A program made the position numbers and the translations under genes. A stretch of DNA of 64,000 nucleotides from Magnetospira sp. QH-2 (GTDB taxonomy: Bacteria > Pseudomonadota > Alphaproteobacteria > Rhodospirillales > Magnetospiraceae), in NCBI RefSeq assembly GCF_000968135.1, contig NZ_FO538765.1:3112001-3176000 (forward strand). The letters are read 5' to 3'. The notes under the pieces are model-generated. The model saw only the letters and a list, made by a program, of their open reading frames with translations, made no database searches and was not told where the DNA came from. Below, piece after piece: positions 63,096 to 64,000 of this stretch; the stretch's first letter is position 1; every line of letters begins with the position of its first letter.

Positions 63096-63482
63096 ATGCC
63101 TATCCAATGGAGCCAGGACCTGGCCCTCGGCCATCCACAGATCGATCATGACCATCGGGTTTTGGTGGACATGCTGAATCGGGTGGAGACGCAAATCGAA
63201 ACCGGTGCCTCATCCAGCGATGTTGAAGAGGTGCTGGTCGGTCTCAACAACTATGTGGCCGAGCATTTTGCGCGCGAGGAAGGGATCATGGAGGAAAGCG
63301 GCTATTCCATGATCGATTCCCACAAGGGGCAACATCAACGATTTACCACCCAGATCAAAAAACTGACCGCCAACTATCAAGACGACCCGAACGCCATTGA
63401 TCTGCCAAAGCTGCACAAGTTCCTGACCGATTGGCTGTTGACCCATATTCAGATCACCGACCAGACGCTGGTATCGGGGTAG
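63096..63482 (+). CDS. Bacteriohemerythrin
   Basis: A 128-aa di-iron O2-binding protein with the complete ligand set: HxxxD-type start in QIDHDHRVLV, HFAREE, HKGQH and HIQITD. ATG 63096 has AGGAG. Unlike the 23966-24463 protein, the final His is intact. Confidence 0.93.
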   Translation: MPIQWSQDLALGHPQIDHDHRVLVDMLNRVETQIETGASSSDVEEVLVGLNNYVAEHFAREEGIMEESGYSMIDSHKGQHQRFTTQIKKLTANYQDDPNAIDLPKLHKFLTDWLLTHIQITDQTLVSG

Positions 63483-63535
63483 CGCAGGGTCGTCTATAGT
63501 CTCCCTTGGACCATCGGTCAGGGGAGCAAGATGCC

Positions 63536-63943
63536 ATGGATCCGTTGCGGATCGCCGCCACCAAGAACACGCCTGAAGTCACTTTTGATTTTGCCGCCAA
63601 CCGTTTTGCCTTGTGCGGTAAGTCTTATCCCGAAGACGCCCGGTCCTTTTATGACCCACTGCTTGAGAAGCTGCACCGTCACTTCGAACCAAGCAACAGT
63701 GGCGATGTGGTCTTCGATATCGATCTGACCGTTTTCGATTCCAGCACCACCCGTGTCCTGGCGGACCTGTTTGAGGTACTTGACGTGGCGGGAGCCAGGG
63801 GGATGACCGTGGCCCTGCATTGGGCCTGCGGAAAAGGCGACGAGGACCTGAAGGAAAAAGGCGTCACCCTGGCCGAAGAGATGACATTCGCCAATTTCAC
63901 CCTCAGGCGGAAGGAAGATAGCGCGCCTCAAGATGGCGCTTGA
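63536..63943 (+). CDS. DUF1987/SiaC-like regulatory protein
   Basis: About 135 aa. It matches the DUF1987 pattern: IAATKNTPEVTFDF, GKSYPEDARSFYDPLLEKL, and FDIDLTVFDSSTTRVLADLF, where a Thr/Ser is the phosphorylation site of SiaC. SiaC-type proteins bind a diguanylate cyclase after dephosphorylation; no siaABD genes are seen here, but a GGDEF gene lies at 50577. ATG 63536 has GGGGAG. Confidence 0.8.
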   Translation: MDPLRIAATKNTPEVTFDFAANRFALCGKSYPEDARSFYDPLLEKLHRHFEPSNSGDVVFDIDLTVFDSSTTRVLADLFEVLDVAGARGMTVALHWACGKGDEDLKEKGVTLAEEMTFANFTLRRKEDSAPQDGA

Positions 63944-64000
63944 AGGCTGTTGTGCTCAGGGGCTCACCGGTGGCCTGACGCAATAAGTCCGGCGCCGACA
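63903..64000 (-). CDS. Partial C-terminus of an M32-type carboxypeptidase-like gene
   Basis: The minus-strand frame that runs in from the right edge ends LLRQATGEPLSTTAFKRHLE then ARYLPSA and stop. TGxPLxxxxFxxHLxxRYL resembles the C-terminus of M32 (Taq-type) carboxypeptidases. Only the last 31 codons are in the window. It overlaps the SiaC-like gene by 41 bp convergently. Confidence 0.5.
   Translation of the reverse strand, partial: SAPDLLRQATGEPLSTTAFKRHLEARYLPSA

Overview
The window is one stretch of an alphaproteobacterial chromosome, most likely from the Rhodospirillales (Rhodospirillum/Magnetospirillum-like). Evidence: high-GC coding DNA with ATGA/GTGA translational coupling, an ethylmalonyl-CoA pathway gene set, TRAP and Tat-dependent transport genes, PEP-CTERM and bacteriohemerythrin proteins, and many signalling proteins. 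No rRNA, tRNA or CRISPR array was recognised. All calls come from reading the sequence; no database search was run.

Layout. (1) 0-8.8 kb: a Tat-type lipoprotein M48 protease, an unusual nuclease-like protein, a GT-A glycosyltransferase and a 1157-aa ABC-transporter/cNMP-binding/degenerate-GGDEF fusion. The fusion is divergent from a membrane class III nucleotide cyclase, and the cyclase is convergent with a metallo-beta-lactamase-fold hydrolase. (2) 8.8-23.9 kb: a very tightly packed minus-strand operon. In transcription order it has a radical SAM protein, a deacetylase-like protein, a GNAT, a GT28-like and two GT4 glycosyltransferases, a histidine phosphatase, a second GT28-like enzyme, a second deacetylase-like protein and a small membrane protein, followed by a complete Yej/Opp-type ABC importer. 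This looks like an uncharacterised surface-glycan or glycoconjugate system coupled to uptake. (3) 24-37 kb: a bacteriohemerythrin, a tandem structured repeat, then an ethylmalonyl-CoA island: hbd, etfA, etfB, a PduO-type cobalamin adenosyltransferase, mcd, ccr and divergent ecm. It includes the crotonyl-CoA carboxylase/reductase, the B12 mutase, its cofactor enzyme, and the dehydrogenase with its electron acceptor. A 999-aa secreted Cys-rich/tectonin-like protein lies inside this island. (4) 37-43.3 kb: a PEP-CTERM P-domain protein, a possible 26-aa ORF, a TRAP transporter, a CII-like regulator, an FAH-family hydrolase and a small lipoprotein. (5) 43.3-50.5 kb: an IS110-type element inserted into one end of a MITE, a second intact MITE copy, an aminopeptidase P, an ADP-ribosylglycohydrolase, an EEP-family protein and an unknown gene. 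(6) 50.5-56.3 kb: a GAF-GGDEF diguanylate cyclase, iorBA, a TrxR-type ferredoxin reductase and a TetR regulator. (7) 56.8-64 kb: a probable sigma-54 operon with a NitT/TauT-type ABC transporter, an OsmC-like protein, an acyl-CoA-dehydrogenase-like flavoprotein, cyanase, a 2Fe-2S ferredoxin and a DsbA-fold isomerase. A bacteriohemerythrin and a SiaC/DUF1987 protein follow. The 3' end of an M32-peptidase-like gene enters from the right edge on the minus strand.

The most interesting candidates are: the sigma-54/TetR-flanked cyanase operon with its flavoprotein and ferredoxin, which suggests an unrecognised route that yields cyanate; the glycan-ABC importer superoperon; the cNMP-gated ABC-like fusion beside its own cyclase; and the secreted Cys-repeat/propeller protein.
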